Shown piece by piece: positions 21,240 through 32,715 of a DNA stretch of 64,000 nucleotides (position 1 is its first letter; each line of letters starts with the position of its first letter). The stretch is taken from the NCBI GenBank assembly GCA_037102815.1, contig BTPP01000003.1, positions 2,852,001-2,916,000 on the forward strand, given 5' to 3'. The DNA is from Neurospora intermedia. Lineage: Eukaryota; Ascomycota; Sordariomycetes; Sordariales; Sordariaceae. The notes beneath the pieces are model-generated. The model did no database searches and was not told the origin of the DNA. It saw only the letters and a program-made list of their open reading frames with translations. The position numbers were made by a program, and so were the translations under genes.

Positions 21240-21792
21240 GTGTAGCAGGCATTGCATGTGGAAGAGATGAAGGGTGTGGTGGTGGTGGTGGTGGTGGTGG
21301 TGGTGAAAGAAGCAAATCTCGACGGAAGGCATGATAACTGTATATGAAACATTGGACAAGCGCTGATGACGCGAAATAAGTCGGGCCTCGCGTGCTGGAA
21401 CGCGCCGTACTATCTGTCCCGCCGTATAATAATATCTAATGACGACATCTGAATGATGGACGACGAGGCATGCCTCTCTCAGACATGTTGGCCGGATGAA
21501 GGGGTGAGCTGGATATTGATCCACGGACAGATGCTAAACATGTCACGCGAAGCTACGAAACTCCTTCAACAAAACCCAGACTGAACAGTATGATGCCGGT
21601 GCGTGTACGTCACGGTAGTTTCCAGATTGGGTCTGTTACCGGTTCATAAGTGACTAACAGAAGCATTCCGATCCTGATCGCTCGCTAAACTAAATTCTCT
21701 TGCTAATCCCATACCCCATGATACCCCAACGCCATGCTATTCCATTCGTAGGCCACTTCCAATTCCTTCATATGCCTTGGGAAATGTCAAGT
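21240..21792. other. Convergent spacer with GTG repeat
   Basis: About 550 bp between erg26 (+) and the low-complexity gene (-). It contains a (GTG)n microsatellite just after the erg26 stop and nothing else I can support. Confidence 0.7.
21275..21305 (+). repeat. (GTG)n trinucleotide microsatellite
   Basis: About ten GTG units in the presumed 3' UTR of erg26, some 35 nt after its stop. Poly-His and poly-Thr translations on the other strand are artefacts of it. Confidence 0.9.
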
Positions 21793-23316
21793 TCAACGCT
21801 TGGTTCCTTTCCTGCCTGTCGTCCTCTCGATCTTATCTCTGCCTGGCGTGTACGGCGCTGCAATCCCAACCAATCTCTGCGGTTGCTCATTTCGTCCTAG
21901 TGTTGGAAATTGACCTTGCCCTTGACCTTGCCCTTGTCCCTGTCCCAATGTCTCCCCTGGTGACTGCTGCGCTTCTGTTCCAGCCATGGTTGCCATCGTT
22001 GTCGTTGGTGGCGTGGAGGTCCGGTCTGTTGGTGCCGTGGTATCTCCCATGGCAAAACCACCCCCATTACCAACGCTAACAACGCCCCCTCCCGGTGCTG
22101 CTCCTGCTCCCGCTGCTGTCCCTTTGAATTCATACACCCCTCCGACACTAAGAACTGCAGGTGCCCCCAGCGTAGGCGCCGTCAATTGCTCGCGGTGCAG
22201 CTTATCAAGCGACTCGCCTACGATGGCGTACTGGGCCCAGTTGATGGGCGGACAGCGGACGACCGTTTGCGGCTTGGGAAGGGAGCGCCAGGTTTTGGAG
22301 AGGCCTTGTGGCTGTTTTGTTGTTGTTGTGGTTGTTGTTGTTGTCCTGCTGACGCGGTCTTTCCTCCTTGGTATTTTGCGTCTGCTGTTGTTGCTGTTAC
22401 AATCAGGGGTAGATGTAGATAAGGCATTCCCGGCGCCGGCGCTGGACATGGATACATCGCCGTCTGGGTCGTGCCGTAATTCCGAACTCGATGGGACCTC
22501 TGCTCCATCATCTTCGCCATCATCTTTGCCAACACTGTCTCCTTCCGAGTTCATATCCTCATCCCCATCCTCATCCCCATCCTCATCTCCATCCTCATCT
22601 CCATCTTCATCTCCATCCTCATCATCGTCATCATCGTCACTACTACCATCACCAGTAAATCCAGGCCCATTAAGCAACGGATCACCATCCATCCCAATCC
22701 TCCCCGCCGCCAAGTCAGCAACGAACGCCCCTGGGTCCGAAAGTGCAGCAGCTTTGGCTCGGTTCAGCGCCTGTATATCTGCCGTGGCTCGCTGGCGCTG
22801 CAGCTGCAAGATGGTGATGGCGCTCTTGAGCGCTAGCACGTCCGGGTTGTCGTCGAAGGCTATGGGTTGCGGTGGCGGCGGAGGAATGCCGACTTGGTCT
22901 ACTTGTGAGTGCGTGAATGTGGGTCGCCCTCGGGCGAAGCTGGGGATGTTGTTGTTGTTGTTGTTGTTGTTGTTATTACCATTATTGTTAGTGCTTGTGA
23001 AGGGTGACGTCAGTGAATGTGATGATGTCGATGCTGATGATGAAAAGGTTGTATGTTGTTGACGGTGCCGATGGCGATGTGCTTGTTCATCGTAAATCGG
23101 ACCATCTCCATGGCCATCGGGACCGGACAACCGTGCCGATTCCTGAGTCGGGGTGATGGGGCTAACGGGCGGGCGGGTCGGTGAGGGCGCATTTTGTGGG
23201 GTCTCCGCATCAGGGGCTCCGACATCCCCGGCAGTGCCGCTCGAGCCGATCGGGCTGGTGGTCCCGGCGTCCGGGGGGACGCGGGTGGTTATTGTAAGGC
23301 CCGGCATGAAACCCAT
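21793..23316 (-). CDS. Low-complexity fungal protein of unknown function
   Basis: One open frame gives 507 aa from the ATG at 23316 (a second ATG at 23307 is equally possible; the frame upstream has no ATG). Two blocks look ordered. One is FDDNPDVLALKSAITILQLQ, a helix with heptad spacing that runs into RQRATADIQALNRAKAAAL. The other is PQTVVRCPPINWAQYAIVGE, then SLDKLHREQ, with a short closing block QRLVGIAAPYTPGRDKI. Between them are homopolymers and simple repeats: Asn10, Asp/Glu-Gly (EDGDEDGD units), Thr9 and Gly-Gln. The ordered blocks feel conserved in filamentous ascomycetes, but I cannot name the family. The acidic region and basic KIPRRKDR patch suggest a nuclear protein, which is inference. 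Confidence 0.7.
   Translation of the reverse strand: MGFMPGLTITTRVPPDAGTTSPIGSSGTAGDVGAPDAETPQNAPSPTRPPVSPITPTQESARLSGPDGHGDGPIYDEQAHRHRHRQQHTTFSSSASTSSHSLTSPFTSTNNNGNNNNNNNNNNIPSFARGRPTFTHSQVDQVGIPPPPPQPIAFDDNPDVLALKSAITILQLQRQRATADIQALNRAKAAALSDPGAFVADLAAGRIGMDGDPLLNGPGFTGDGSSDDDDDDEDGDEDGDEDGDEDGDEDGDEDMNSEGDSVGKDDGEDDGAEVPSSSELRHDPDGDVSMSSAGAGNALSTSTPDCNSNNSRRKIPRRKDRVSRTTTTTTTTTKQPQGLSKTWRSLPKPQTVVRCPPINWAQYAIVGESLDKLHREQLTAPTLGAPAVLSVGGVYEFKGTAAGAGAAPGGGVVSVGNGGGFAMGDTTAPTDRTSTPPTTTMATMAGTEAQQSPGETLGQGQGQGQGQGQFPTLGRNEQPQRLVGIAAPYTPGRDKIERTTGRKGTKR
22553..22632 (-). repeat. In-frame GAT/GAG-type minisatellite coding (E/D)DGD
   Basis: Tandem 12-nt-like units encode GDED on the minus strand inside the low-complexity gene. 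The repeat keeps the frame open and is a likely site of length variation between strains. Confidence 0.8.
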
Positions 23317-26213
23317 TGGACGAGTGCACGATTGCGCCCAGAAAGATATGTCCGTGTGTGAATCCGCCCCTTTTCTTATGCTAGAAGATCGGGAAAAAAG
23401 GGGGGGAGGAAGAGGGGCCGGGAAGGGGCTCAACCGCAACAGTCAATCAGTCTGGTGCGACTAGTGTAAATGGGTAGCCTTGCCGGCTGCCGGGAGATTC
23501 AGTCCTTGCTAAATCACCGGAATGGAAGTCGCTGGGTGTTGTGCAAGTTCTGTTCAGCTCCCTTGTTGTAATAACTAGGTAGTAGGTATCATGAAGCGGT
23601 TGGTTCAAGTTGGATCATCCGTTCATCATTGCAGCAAAACAGGCAGCTGCACCCTTGTCGACGGGCGTTGTGATGTTGATAGGCGACAGTGGCCAATCCC
23701 TGCGCACGGAGCAGTGAAGTCGGGAGGTTTCATTGTTGGAGAAGATGCTATAGATCTATTTGATTATGTAATCTTCCATTTCGGGAAGGCTTCGCTTTTG
23801 CCCCGTAGTCCTTGCTACCTCTATACTACGTGACCCCGTCCACTTCGCGGGATGGGTTTGTTTCCTCGGGGAACAATCTCCAGTTACTTACCTCATGATG
23901 AGTCCGAAGACTCCTGTCTACCTAGGTAGGTAACTGTTATGTACGGGTCTGCCTATAATATCTGATCCAGTCGGTACTCGACGGACAGTATCACCGCATG
24001 CAACGGGTGAACCGCACGAGACATTGTTGACCGTTGGCCTCCATCTACAATACACTACATGCAATGGAAGCTTCGCAGACTGCAGCCGAGAGTTCGATTG
24101 TACATGATTTCCGTCCTGTGTCTCTTCTTTTTCCCACCTTTTCTTCCTTTCGCCTTTTTCTTTTCTTTCCTTTTTTCTTTTTGTAGGGGTGCCGCCTTGG
24201 GAGGGGGGCGCCTTTTGCTTTCTCGTTTACCCAGCCGCTAGGCCTCTTTCTGTTAAACTCAAGTCCGGTCTTCCACTGTATACGAACTACGAACAGTCCA
24301 GGTCTGTCGTGCATGGAATATCTGAGCGCGTGGTAATCTGACAGCTGAGCCTTCATCCCTTAGCATGCGCACTTGCCTGTGAGTAGGGGCATGTCTCTCT
24401 CTCCCTCTCTTAACTCTAAAGGTCAACGACCGACCATCCATACAACTGTAGGTAAGGGTCGTATTTGGTGCTTTATCCAACATCATCAACAATTTGGACG
24501 GACGCCACAAACGGTATAGATGTTGGGCCAGTTACTGATGTTCAAATCCAATATTCCAGAGCCTTGTGTGATGCTGTTCCCGGTGGAGTGGCCAGACTTC
24601 CCGTCCAGTGCTGCACCAACAACGCCGACCTGGAATGCGTTGCGAATCGGTGGCTTTTGTTTGGCTTGGGGGAATGCCAGTAACAAGGCACCTCGGCTGC
24701 ATCCAGGTGGGCTTGCATTCATGTTATCACTGCCAAGCGGGATGGTAACTCTGGGATTTCTCCCAAATTTCAACGCTGTAACTCGATCATGTTCCCTACT
24801 GGTTGCTTTTCACGATACTGTGGTGCACGCAGCATTTGGAGAATCGGCGAAGGCGCTGCTCCACAAGTACACTAGCTGGGAAACTGAACGCCCTGTTGAT
24901 CACTGATACGCGCACATGGCTTCCACGTTATCAATGGAACACGACCCTTCAGCTCCCGGCCCCGCGGTCCTTACGCCGGTTGTGGTTATTGGCTCTCAGG
25001 AATCGTCGAGATAGTCATCTTAATTCGCACATGTTGTGAATGCCGTCAAGACCATGCAGCAACGGCTTGCTTTTGACTCGCTAACGCGCATGCTGTCTTG
25101 CGACATTCAAATAGGTATGCAGCTGAAGTCTACACACTGCGTAGCACTACGTTAATGTACCTATCTTCTCTAGTCTACATACTCGGTAGCAGGGTACTGG
25201 GCCAGACCCGCTTCGGTCTTCTAGCCATCGGAATTTCTTCTAGACCATCGGCTGTCTTCTGCGGACAGAATCTGATCAAGCTCAATATTGTGCTTCCAGC
25301 ACGTCCATTTCTACTTCTATTCGTGTTTCCCGTCCAGCTCTTGTCGTGATTCAGTTGGGTGATAATTTCCAATATTTTATTTGCAGATATCGTGTCTTTT
25401 TTTCTTTTCCTTTTTCTCCTTTTTCTTTCTCTTATTTTTATTTTTTATATTTTTTCTTCCCCTCGCTGGGCGGCCGCATTTGTCTTCCGACCCCAACATT
25501 CTCGACGACATATCATCAGATCGAGACCAGAGATAAGCGTTCAAGCTCGCCAAGCCCAGAGACCACCGTTTTGTAAGAGGGACTTGAATATCTCACCATA
25601 GGTCAGTTGATATCGCATGAGATTATACATGATTTGTCGCTCCTTACTAACCCACGTAAAAGGACGTTCAGACTTTCACAGAGATTTCTTTCGCAGGTTG
25701 ACCATTCGACTTTCAGACAACGAACTCAATAGCCGAAAAGGCAACAGCGACGAGATAGTACGATGTTTTTATGCCAATGATGGACCTCATTATCCTTCTC
25801 AGTCTCGGATACAGGCCGATTTCTTCACGCATTTCCCTGTCGGGTCAGACTTTCCAGATACAGAAGCCAAGATTTCTGATATAGGCTGCTCCGGTATCCC
25901 GTCTTGTGGAACCGAACCTACTGTGTAGTTGTTGCGGTCTCGGTTCTAAGCTGGGGCTTGCCAGATTGTCCTTGCCAGTGGGTGTCCGAGCGTGGCCTAA
26001 TCTTGTCCTGGGCTGAACGGCCGATTTATTGGACATACCTATTTTCACACCGCTTGTGAAAAGCTTCTGGAGTCGAAAGGCATCTACACAGGACGTTTGT
26101 CAATGTACCAAAGACCGGATATATACACTGCCACCATCTTGAAGCATCTTGACAATTAAATTGTTGGCGGGTGGGACATACACCCACGGGTACTCCACGA
26201 AAACGTTCAAAAG
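23317..26213. other. Long intergenic region, no supported gene
   Basis: About 2.9 kb. It holds several frames of up to 128 codons with no convincing family, pyrimidine tracts at 24118-24183 and 25395-25460, and an ACCTAGGT cluster near 23918-23935. It must contain the promoter of the minus-strand low-complexity gene and that of the plus-strand gene at 26214. Confidence 0.55.
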
Positions 26214-26864
26214 ATGTCCAAGACCGGCGGCAGCAGCAGCAGCAGCAGCTTTCCAACACGAGACGACGACAGGATCATGGCCATCCAAAGAACATCAACA
26301 GGCCGCAGCGGTAGTAGCTCTGTCTCCTCCAAATCAAAAACAACAACCACCGCCAAGCCCTCCAAGGCTAGAGGAGGAGGCGGGAAACCCAGCGGCAAGT
26401 TCTTGGGCGGAATTTTTCGCAAAGTAGCCGACTGGGCCTCAACCAGCGAGCCCTCCATGCAAGCGCTCAACCAATACAAGCAGGAAGCCTTCCAGCGGGC
26501 AGGTGTATCACCCAACGACTCCGAGGCTCACACGAAACTGCATGCGCCCATGGGCAAGATCCCCGAGGACGCGATAAGGCCGACCACGGGGCCGACGCCG
26601 GAGGAGGTACTGATGCGGAAGAAGACGGAAAGGAAGAAGAGGCAAATAGAGGAGGAACTGCGGAGGGGGAGTATAGGTAGTAGTGGAAGAGGAGGGTCAT
26701 CACCTGTCAGGTTGGGCTCAGTGTCGTCGTCTACTATGTCGGGGGGTCTGGGGTTTGGAGCCGGGACCGGGACTGCTTCGTCGACGGTTGGGTCGGGATC
26801 GAGTAGGAAGGGATCGGTTTTGGGAGGGAGTAGTGCTGTTCCATGGGACGCGAGCGGATGGTGA
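26214..26864 (+). CDS. Small Ser/Gly-rich fungal protein of unknown function
   Basis: A single-exon frame of 216 aa. Residues 1-60 are Ser/Thr/Lys-rich disorder starting with a Ser run. Residues 62-140 look ordered: FLGGIFRKVADWASTSEPSM, ALNQYKQEAFQRAGVSP, LHAPMGKIPEDAIRP and TTGPTPEEVLMRKKTER, a basic amphipathic helix followed by a Pro-rich turn and a charged helix. The rest is Gly/Ser-rich ending in WDASGW. No membrane segment or signal peptide is visible. The central block gives the impression of a conserved Sordariomycete protein, but I recognise no domain. The codon pattern and absence of stops support coding. Confidence 0.6.
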   Translation: MSKTGGSSSSSSFPTRDDDRIMAIQRTSTGRSGSSSVSSKSKTTTTAKPSKARGGGGKPSGKFLGGIFRKVADWASTSEPSMQALNQYKQEAFQRAGVSPNDSEAHTKLHAPMGKIPEDAIRPTTGPTPEEVLMRKKTERKKRQIEEELRRGSIGSSGRGGSSPVRLGSVSSSTMSGGLGFGAGTGTASSTVGSGSSRKGSVLGGSSAVPWDASGW

Positions 26865-27998
26865 AAGGATGCTTTGGCTTAGCCACATTCGGAAAGATGG
26901 GTTTTGAAGATGCATATAAGCGGGATATGGTGAAGGTATGGCTTTGGTTTCACTACCTAATATATTAGCTCAATTCGATCATCAACATGTCGGGGTCGTT
27001 CATAAGGTTGGGACATTCCTGGAAATTGAATTCCATGCAGTCCAGTGATCTCGACTGGACACGCAACTTGAAGTTGGTGGTTTCCTCTCGTGGCCCCCGA
27101 GCCTCCATCGCCTCTGTGCGACCACTGCGTCGTCACACTTGTCAAAATCCTGAGGATGAATCTTAAATAAGTATCCGTTTATAAGCGGGCACATCCCATA
27201 TGCCGGTTTATACCCAGTACCTACTATGTAGACATCAAAACCTTTCATGAACCGCCACAACGTACGCACCAGTAACACGGTCCTACTTACCATACGTACC
27301 TTTCCTGAAAATACGTCGATCGATCCTAGCAACACGGCGGGGCTCTGCCCCGCGTTTTTACACCACGCGACATGATAACCCATGACCCGATCTGAACAAT
27401 CAGGTGCCCTCAGAGGATTTCGAACAATGCGCAAGATGAGTAGGCACACTCTGTTGTTTTGTGAAAGTTGGTCTAGGGGGACACACAAGCACTATCAACA
27501 CAACTAGCCGAGATTGACCAATCGGATTTGAGTGTGGGGTTGGTTCATGACGTAGGTGGTTTTGTTCACACCCAGCTCTTATCCCTTGTCGTCCGTCCAC
27601 TTTGGAGAAAAAGATTTAGAATCAGGAGTTGTCCCAGGTTTCGTTGATATCTCCCTCTCCGGCTCTCGAACCCTGCAATAGTTTTCAGAGATAAGAGCGG
27701 ATTACATGTTACGCGGACGACGTTAGACTGACCCATTCATTGCATAAGGCAGTTGAGCCATAACCCGCTCAACCTCATGCAAGTGCTTGGTTGCTCATCC
27801 GTTTGCACACTCATTTTTACCGATGTCTTGTGTAGGTAGTATTTCGTGAGACGAAACACATCGAAACACCAGCAATTTTTCAGCTCGATCATCGATACTA
27901 TACCTGGCGGGTCCAAACCTGTCCACACGCCTCCCTCTCAACACACTTTCCTCACCTTCCTAGAGCAACGCAATCTTGGGTTGACACCTACCAACACA
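26865..27998. other. Intergenic region, no supported gene
   Basis: About 1.1 kb before the DUF2417 gene. A 162-codon minus frame (27000-27488) has no recognisable motif. I see nothing else in it. Confidence 0.6.
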
Positions 27999-29939
27999 AT
28001 GAGCACCAAGAACTGGCCCCACAACGGCCACGGAGCCTCCGACCCCGACCGGGACCGGGATGACCTCGCCGTTGGCCGGTCCTCCGTCGACACTCACCGC
28101 CACGAACCCGACGAGCACACCCGCCTCCTCCCCAACCGGGTAGACAGCACCAGCATCTCCTACCTCTCACCCGACGACCCAGCTGTTTCCCCATACAACC
28201 TCTGGACGGTTCGGCTCGTGCGCGCCATCACCGTCATCTTCACCTGCCTCACCTTCATCTGGTGGGTACTGATGCTGGTTTCGGTCTTTGTGACTCCGCC
28301 CGGTTTGCACGCGCGCGGATCGCCCTTCTTTGCGTTTAGTTATACTACAATTGCCCTGATCACGCTGATCACCAGCTTGCTGTTCTTTGCGGTGCCGAGT
28401 CAACCCGCGAGAGTGGTGAGCATTGTTACGGCGGCGTTGTTGCTTGTGGATGTGGTCATGATGTTGGCGGTGGAGAAGACGAGGCACGAGGAGTTGTGGG
28501 TAGGCGTGGCTAGCGTGATATGGGCGACGTTGATGGCTGTTTGGGCGGTGGCGGCTGATCGGACTGTGCAGGTGAGATTTTTCTTTTCTTCGTCTTTGGC
28601 TCTTTTTGTCTCTTGAAAACATCATGGAGAGAAAACCTTTGGTTGACAGAATGTACTGACACTCGGCTGGAATTGATTGCCAGTGGGGCAAAACTGAGGA
28701 AGAAGAACGGCTCACGGGCCGCCCGGAGACAAGGCGTACACTGCTCGAATGGGTACAGGTGCTTTTGTCTAGCATCATGTTGACGCTCGTGTCGATCGTT
28801 GTGCTGCTTACGACTTGCACGCTCACACTCCGCGCTCTAGACGCGAGAGTAGCGCCGCCAGGAGAGCGGTACTGGGTCGATGAGGACAAGTATCAGATCC
28901 ATCTGTTCTGTTCTGGTCCCAAGGTGGATGCTCATGGAAACAGGACGACTACTGTGCTTTTTGAGGGTGGCGAGGATGCGGTTGAGCGTGAGCTCTGGCA
29001 GTTTGCTGATAACGCGGTCAAAAACGGTTCCATCGCCAGATATTGCTTCGCTGATCGGCCGGGAATCGCCTGGGTATGTGAAGCTGAACGTCTCCTCTTT
29101 TCTTCCGTTCATGGACTAACAAATCTGGACTTGATAGAGTGACGCAGCCCCTTCACCACTCTCGGCAAGCATGGCATCTGATGTTTTGAGTCAAGCGTTA
29201 TCGCGCGCAGGAGAGGACGGACCGTATGTGATACCCCATAAGCCCCTTCTTTTTTTTTCCCCCTTCACAGCAGCATTAACCATGTTCCTCGCAGTTGGGT
29301 GCTTGCCAGCGCTGGCATCGGTTCCCTGTACTCACGGGTCTTCAGCTCGCGACATGGCCAAGAGGTGCGCGGGCTTCTCATGATCGATCCATTGCACGAA
29401 GACCTTCTCGGACGAGTCGGGGCTCCCGGCCGTGGCTTCCGCCTCTGGTTGCAAGGCGTCCTCTCCCCATGCGGTCTTGATCGCATCCCCGCCGCCATCC
29501 TCCGACACCGAAGCGCCAGGGACCGCATCTACGGCGGGTCTGCTTACCAGTCCGGAGGAGTGATCTTTGCGAAGCTGCAGGAGAGTCTGGTGGCCAACTC
29601 GCTCACCCGACGAGATGTGGTGTCCAGCAGAACCATCCAGTATAGGACCACACCCGTGGCGGTGGTGACGTCTGGGGTGCAGATGCGGAAGGACAGCGAG
29701 TGGGAGAGCAAGGTATGTCATGAAGCCCTATTGCCCAACGTGTTCTTGTTCTGCTATCCTATCGGAAGGAAGCGTTTGCTAATGTCAATATTTACCATAC
29801 ACAGCAACGAGATCTAACCCACCTTACATCGAATCTGGAAAACTGGGACATTGTAGACCAGGCGCCTCATCAAGTCTGGCGGACTTTGGAGGGACGCGAG
29901 ATGATTGAGAAGAGACTGAGGAGGTTGGTTAGCTTGTAA
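27999..29939 (+). CDS. DUF2417 integral membrane protein with alpha/beta-hydrolase domain
   Basis: Five exons, 27999-28571, 28684-29073, 29138-29223, 29295-29712 and 29805-29939, join in frame (533 aa). The ATG at 27999 sits in CACAATGAG. Residues 1-65 are a hydrophilic, charged head. Four membrane helices follow (AITVIFTCLTFIWWVLMLV, FSYTTIALITLITSLLFFAV, VVSIVTAALLLVDVVMMLAV and VGVASVIWATLMAVWAVAA). A fifth lies in WVQVLLSSIMLTLVSIVVLL. The remainder is an alpha/beta-hydrolase-like domain: VLFEGGEDAVE, an ARYCFADRPGIAWS strand, a nucleophile-elbow-like WVLASAGIGS, MIDPLH with a candidate acid, and HQVW with a candidate base near the end. This layout is that of the fungal DUF2417 family. 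The substrate is unknown. Confidence 0.82.
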
Positions 29940-30692
29940 CACGATACCGGACACCACTCACTCATGTTTTTTCTATGGAATTTTGTTGTCGGTATAGCAC
30001 CGCATTGTCTCATTTTCGGTTGAAGTTGGCTAGGCTCGGCAGCTTGGTTGGCGATAGGGGGGATCTTTTTAGGCTGTTTGATTTCAGGGTCGTTCCCAAA
30101 GTCTTGGCCGAACTCTTGGCACCATCGTTGAGCCTATTCAGTGGAGATTGTATGTGTACTTGGTGGGTCTGGACAAGATGTTGGACACTTCAGTTTCTTT
30201 GTTTCCATCAACTACCTCTCGGGCTACTTACTCTTGGTTTTCACTTGGGATTTAGGAAAACGGAGCAATGAATGATGTGATTACTGGCGAGCCAGAAGTT
30301 TTGTGAAGACGTTGATATACGTAGGGGCCATGGACCATGTTTATTGCTGAGACCTTGATGAAGAGGGGTTCCATGTGGAAGGTGAACAGAAACCTCAAGG
30401 GGTTCATATTGCCCAATATTCTTTTTCCACTCTCGGGTCTCATGCCTGAGCAAGGTCTCCACTTGTCGTTGACATCCAAGACCCTCACTTCCCAGTCATC
30501 TCAGCCGCGCGCTGTCCATGATCTTCCTCGCCTCGAACATGACAAAAATATCAAGCATGCAGATGATGCTGCGAAGCAGGCTGGCAGTACAACAGTCAGG
30601 GACCTCTAGACAAGCCGAGCTTTGCTTGGAAGAGGTAGGCGCCTCTCCGATGTATTGATAGGGGGGCGACCATGTTTAGAGCCTTTTGTCAT

Positions 30693-30693
<1 letters not shown>

Positions 30694-30726
<33 letters not shown>
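30694..30726 (+). repeat. Poly-T run (T33)
   Basis: An uninterrupted run of 33 T in the intergenic region upstream of lrg1. Unlike the runs at 9850 and 57245 it is not followed by poly-G. Confidence 0.9.
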
Positions 30727-31189
30727 CATTCTCGTTTTTCTTTGGATCTGCATATGGATGTCATCCCCCGTGCCTGGGTAATGCTGTGTTACCTCCCATC
30801 ATCCCATGTGGATGCTGCTGTATACGACTTCCCCTTCCCGCCCCTCGTTCCTGACGAGGTTTCCCAAACGTCCAAGTAACAGGGCACACGTGTTATTTGC
30901 ATGCAAACCGCGGCCGGCCCCCTTCCGTTCGCAGTACCTAGTCGTAGTAGTAGCTCGTGTCGGGCTGTTCCGTCCACAGGGCCACACGCGCAGATCGAGG
31001 ATTAACATCCCGTCTCTACACTAAATGCCTGTCTGCCCGCCCTCGACGCACCGTAAGAGGGATCTCCGCTGCCTGTTCTTGTGTCATTGTTTTTATATTC
31101 TTCTCTGCAGGCGCCCGCCCTGGTAGTTGTCTCTTATTTTATTATTATTTTGATTCACGTTGCCGGGTAGCCCAGGCCTGATGTTAGAC

Positions 31190-31235
31190 TAAAGGTACCT
31201 AGGTACCTAGGTAGGTAGGTAGGTAGCCTAGGTAG
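31190..31235. repeat. Cluster of palindromic ACCTAGGT / TAGG units
   Basis: GGTACCTAGGTACCTAGG followed by four TAGG units. The unit recurs singly or in small clusters across intergenic DNA in this window and is not obvious inside the coding exons I checked. Confidence 0.75.
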
Positions 31236-31891
31236 GAAAGTCGGATGGAAATGCTAGGCTGGTCCTATTCCACCTCGTTTTCAGAGGCAGGCCTGGAAAT
31301 TGCACTCCGCCGTTGTGGCGGGGCCCGTAGATCGCTGTTGCTGCTGAGGTGCTGTTGTTGCTGCTCCAAAGTCATTGTTCCCGTCCGTTAGGTTTAAGCC
31401 GTTGTTGCTGCCGCCGCTCTGTCCTGCCCGACCCAACCTAAGGGGAGTACCTCTCGAGGTACCTGACTAAAAGTGCAGGGACAGATCCGCTGGAATCTCG
31501 CCCTGAGGTGGTGGCCCAAACTTGCAAGGAAATCCACAACCTCAATGCAGCAAAACACCCAAGGGCACCTGCAGCCTAGGTAGGTACTTAGAGGTGTATG
31601 TACTGTACCTACCTCTCCAGGTACCCGACGCACCGGGCCGCTGGCACTGACTGCGTGAGGTGGTCAGTAGGTCCCGTCCGCTTTGGACAGCCAACCGCAC
31701 TTCCACCGCGGACTACCTTACCTCTATGACCGCCCAAGTACAGGCGACACCACGCCCGACCGCAAGCCCAGGTTCCCTTTTCCAGTGCTACCAATCGACC
31801 GTCCTCCCCCCGGCCACCTCCACGCCCTTGTGGCCGCCGCCTCGCCAAACCCCGACCTTAGCGCCCCGACATCCCGATACACCTCGTGTAC

Positions 31892-31892
<1 letters not shown>

Positions 31893-31925
<33 letters not shown>
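31893..31925 (+). repeat. (CAG)n microsatellite
   Basis: About eleven CAG units in the presumed leader of lrg1. They create Ala, Ser and Gln runs in the three forward frames. Confidence 0.88.
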
Positions 31926-32715
31926 GAGGCACTCAGTCGGGCGTCCCGTCTCGCCAGCCATCGCAATCCCGTCCCCCGTCCACCGTTACGTCCACTTGCC
32001 CACCGACACGGTCACCGTCCACCGCTTATACCACCGCCGCCGACTGATTGGCGCCGACTGCACTCAGCGCGCCGTGATCGTGATTCGAGTTCGACCAGCT
32101 CGACCCCATATATCCATCTTCACCCCGTGGCCGTCGACGCCCTTTTCCCGACCGACTGACGATTGCCCGATCCTTGCTTGCCCTGGCCTGACTGAACACA
32201 CTGGGCCGGCGCCCGAGTTCATAATCAACGACCACGAACGCTTTCCAAGCCCCTGTCCGCTACACCGGCCCGGGTCATCAAACTATCTATCCCCTTCTGC
32301 CTCTCGACACCATTGTGTTCACGTCGACAACCATCCACGCCGTGTCCCCCATCGAGGCGGCCAACACCAAAGCCCTTCACCCCCCCCAGTCGCAACTAAC
32401 CCCTAACTGTCGGGCTCGCCAGAACAGCGCGCTAGGCAGTTACGCGCACGACTATAGACCGACTGGCAAACCCTCGACTGTGGCTGTTGCGGTGTCGTTT
32501 TGCGACATCTGGCATTTAGTTTGCCGTATCCCTTTCGTCTCGACCAACTGGGCTTGAGCCCCCGCTTGATGTGGACGTACGCGCCTTTGTCCGCCAACCT
32601 ACATCCATAATTTGCTGCGTTCGCGATCGCTGCTCGCCCCTCTTTGGAAATACATATAAACATTTTAAGAGCTTGGGATTTCGAACTACATCAAGGGTCA
32701 AAGACCAACATCGAG

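Larger units (their letters stand above)
29940..32715. other. Long intergenic region and probable leader of lrg1
   Basis: About 2.8 kb. It includes a T33 run (30694-30726), dense ACCTAGGT-type motifs (31190-31235 and 31570-31625), a CAG repeat (31893-31925) and open frames of up to 248 codons (31660-32406) of Pro/His-rich low complexity. I read the frames as leader or promoter sequence of the LIM-RhoGAP gene, possibly with upstream ORFs, rather than as a gene. Confidence 0.55.

Noticed and set aside
21986-23062. 358-codon plus-strand frame with Ser/Pro and Leu runs
   Set aside because: It is the complement of the low-complexity gene; its runs are reverse readings of the (GDED)n and Asn repeats.
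24465-24683. Small frame with a C-x13-CC-x7-C pattern, hydrophobin-like at first sight
   Set aside because: Only five cysteines, spacing fits neither hydrophobin class, and there is no signal peptide or second CC pair in any frame nearby.
31660-32406. 248-codon frame upstream of lrg1
   Set aside because: Pro/His/Ala low complexity generated partly by the CAG repeat, with no ordered block; more likely leader sequence.
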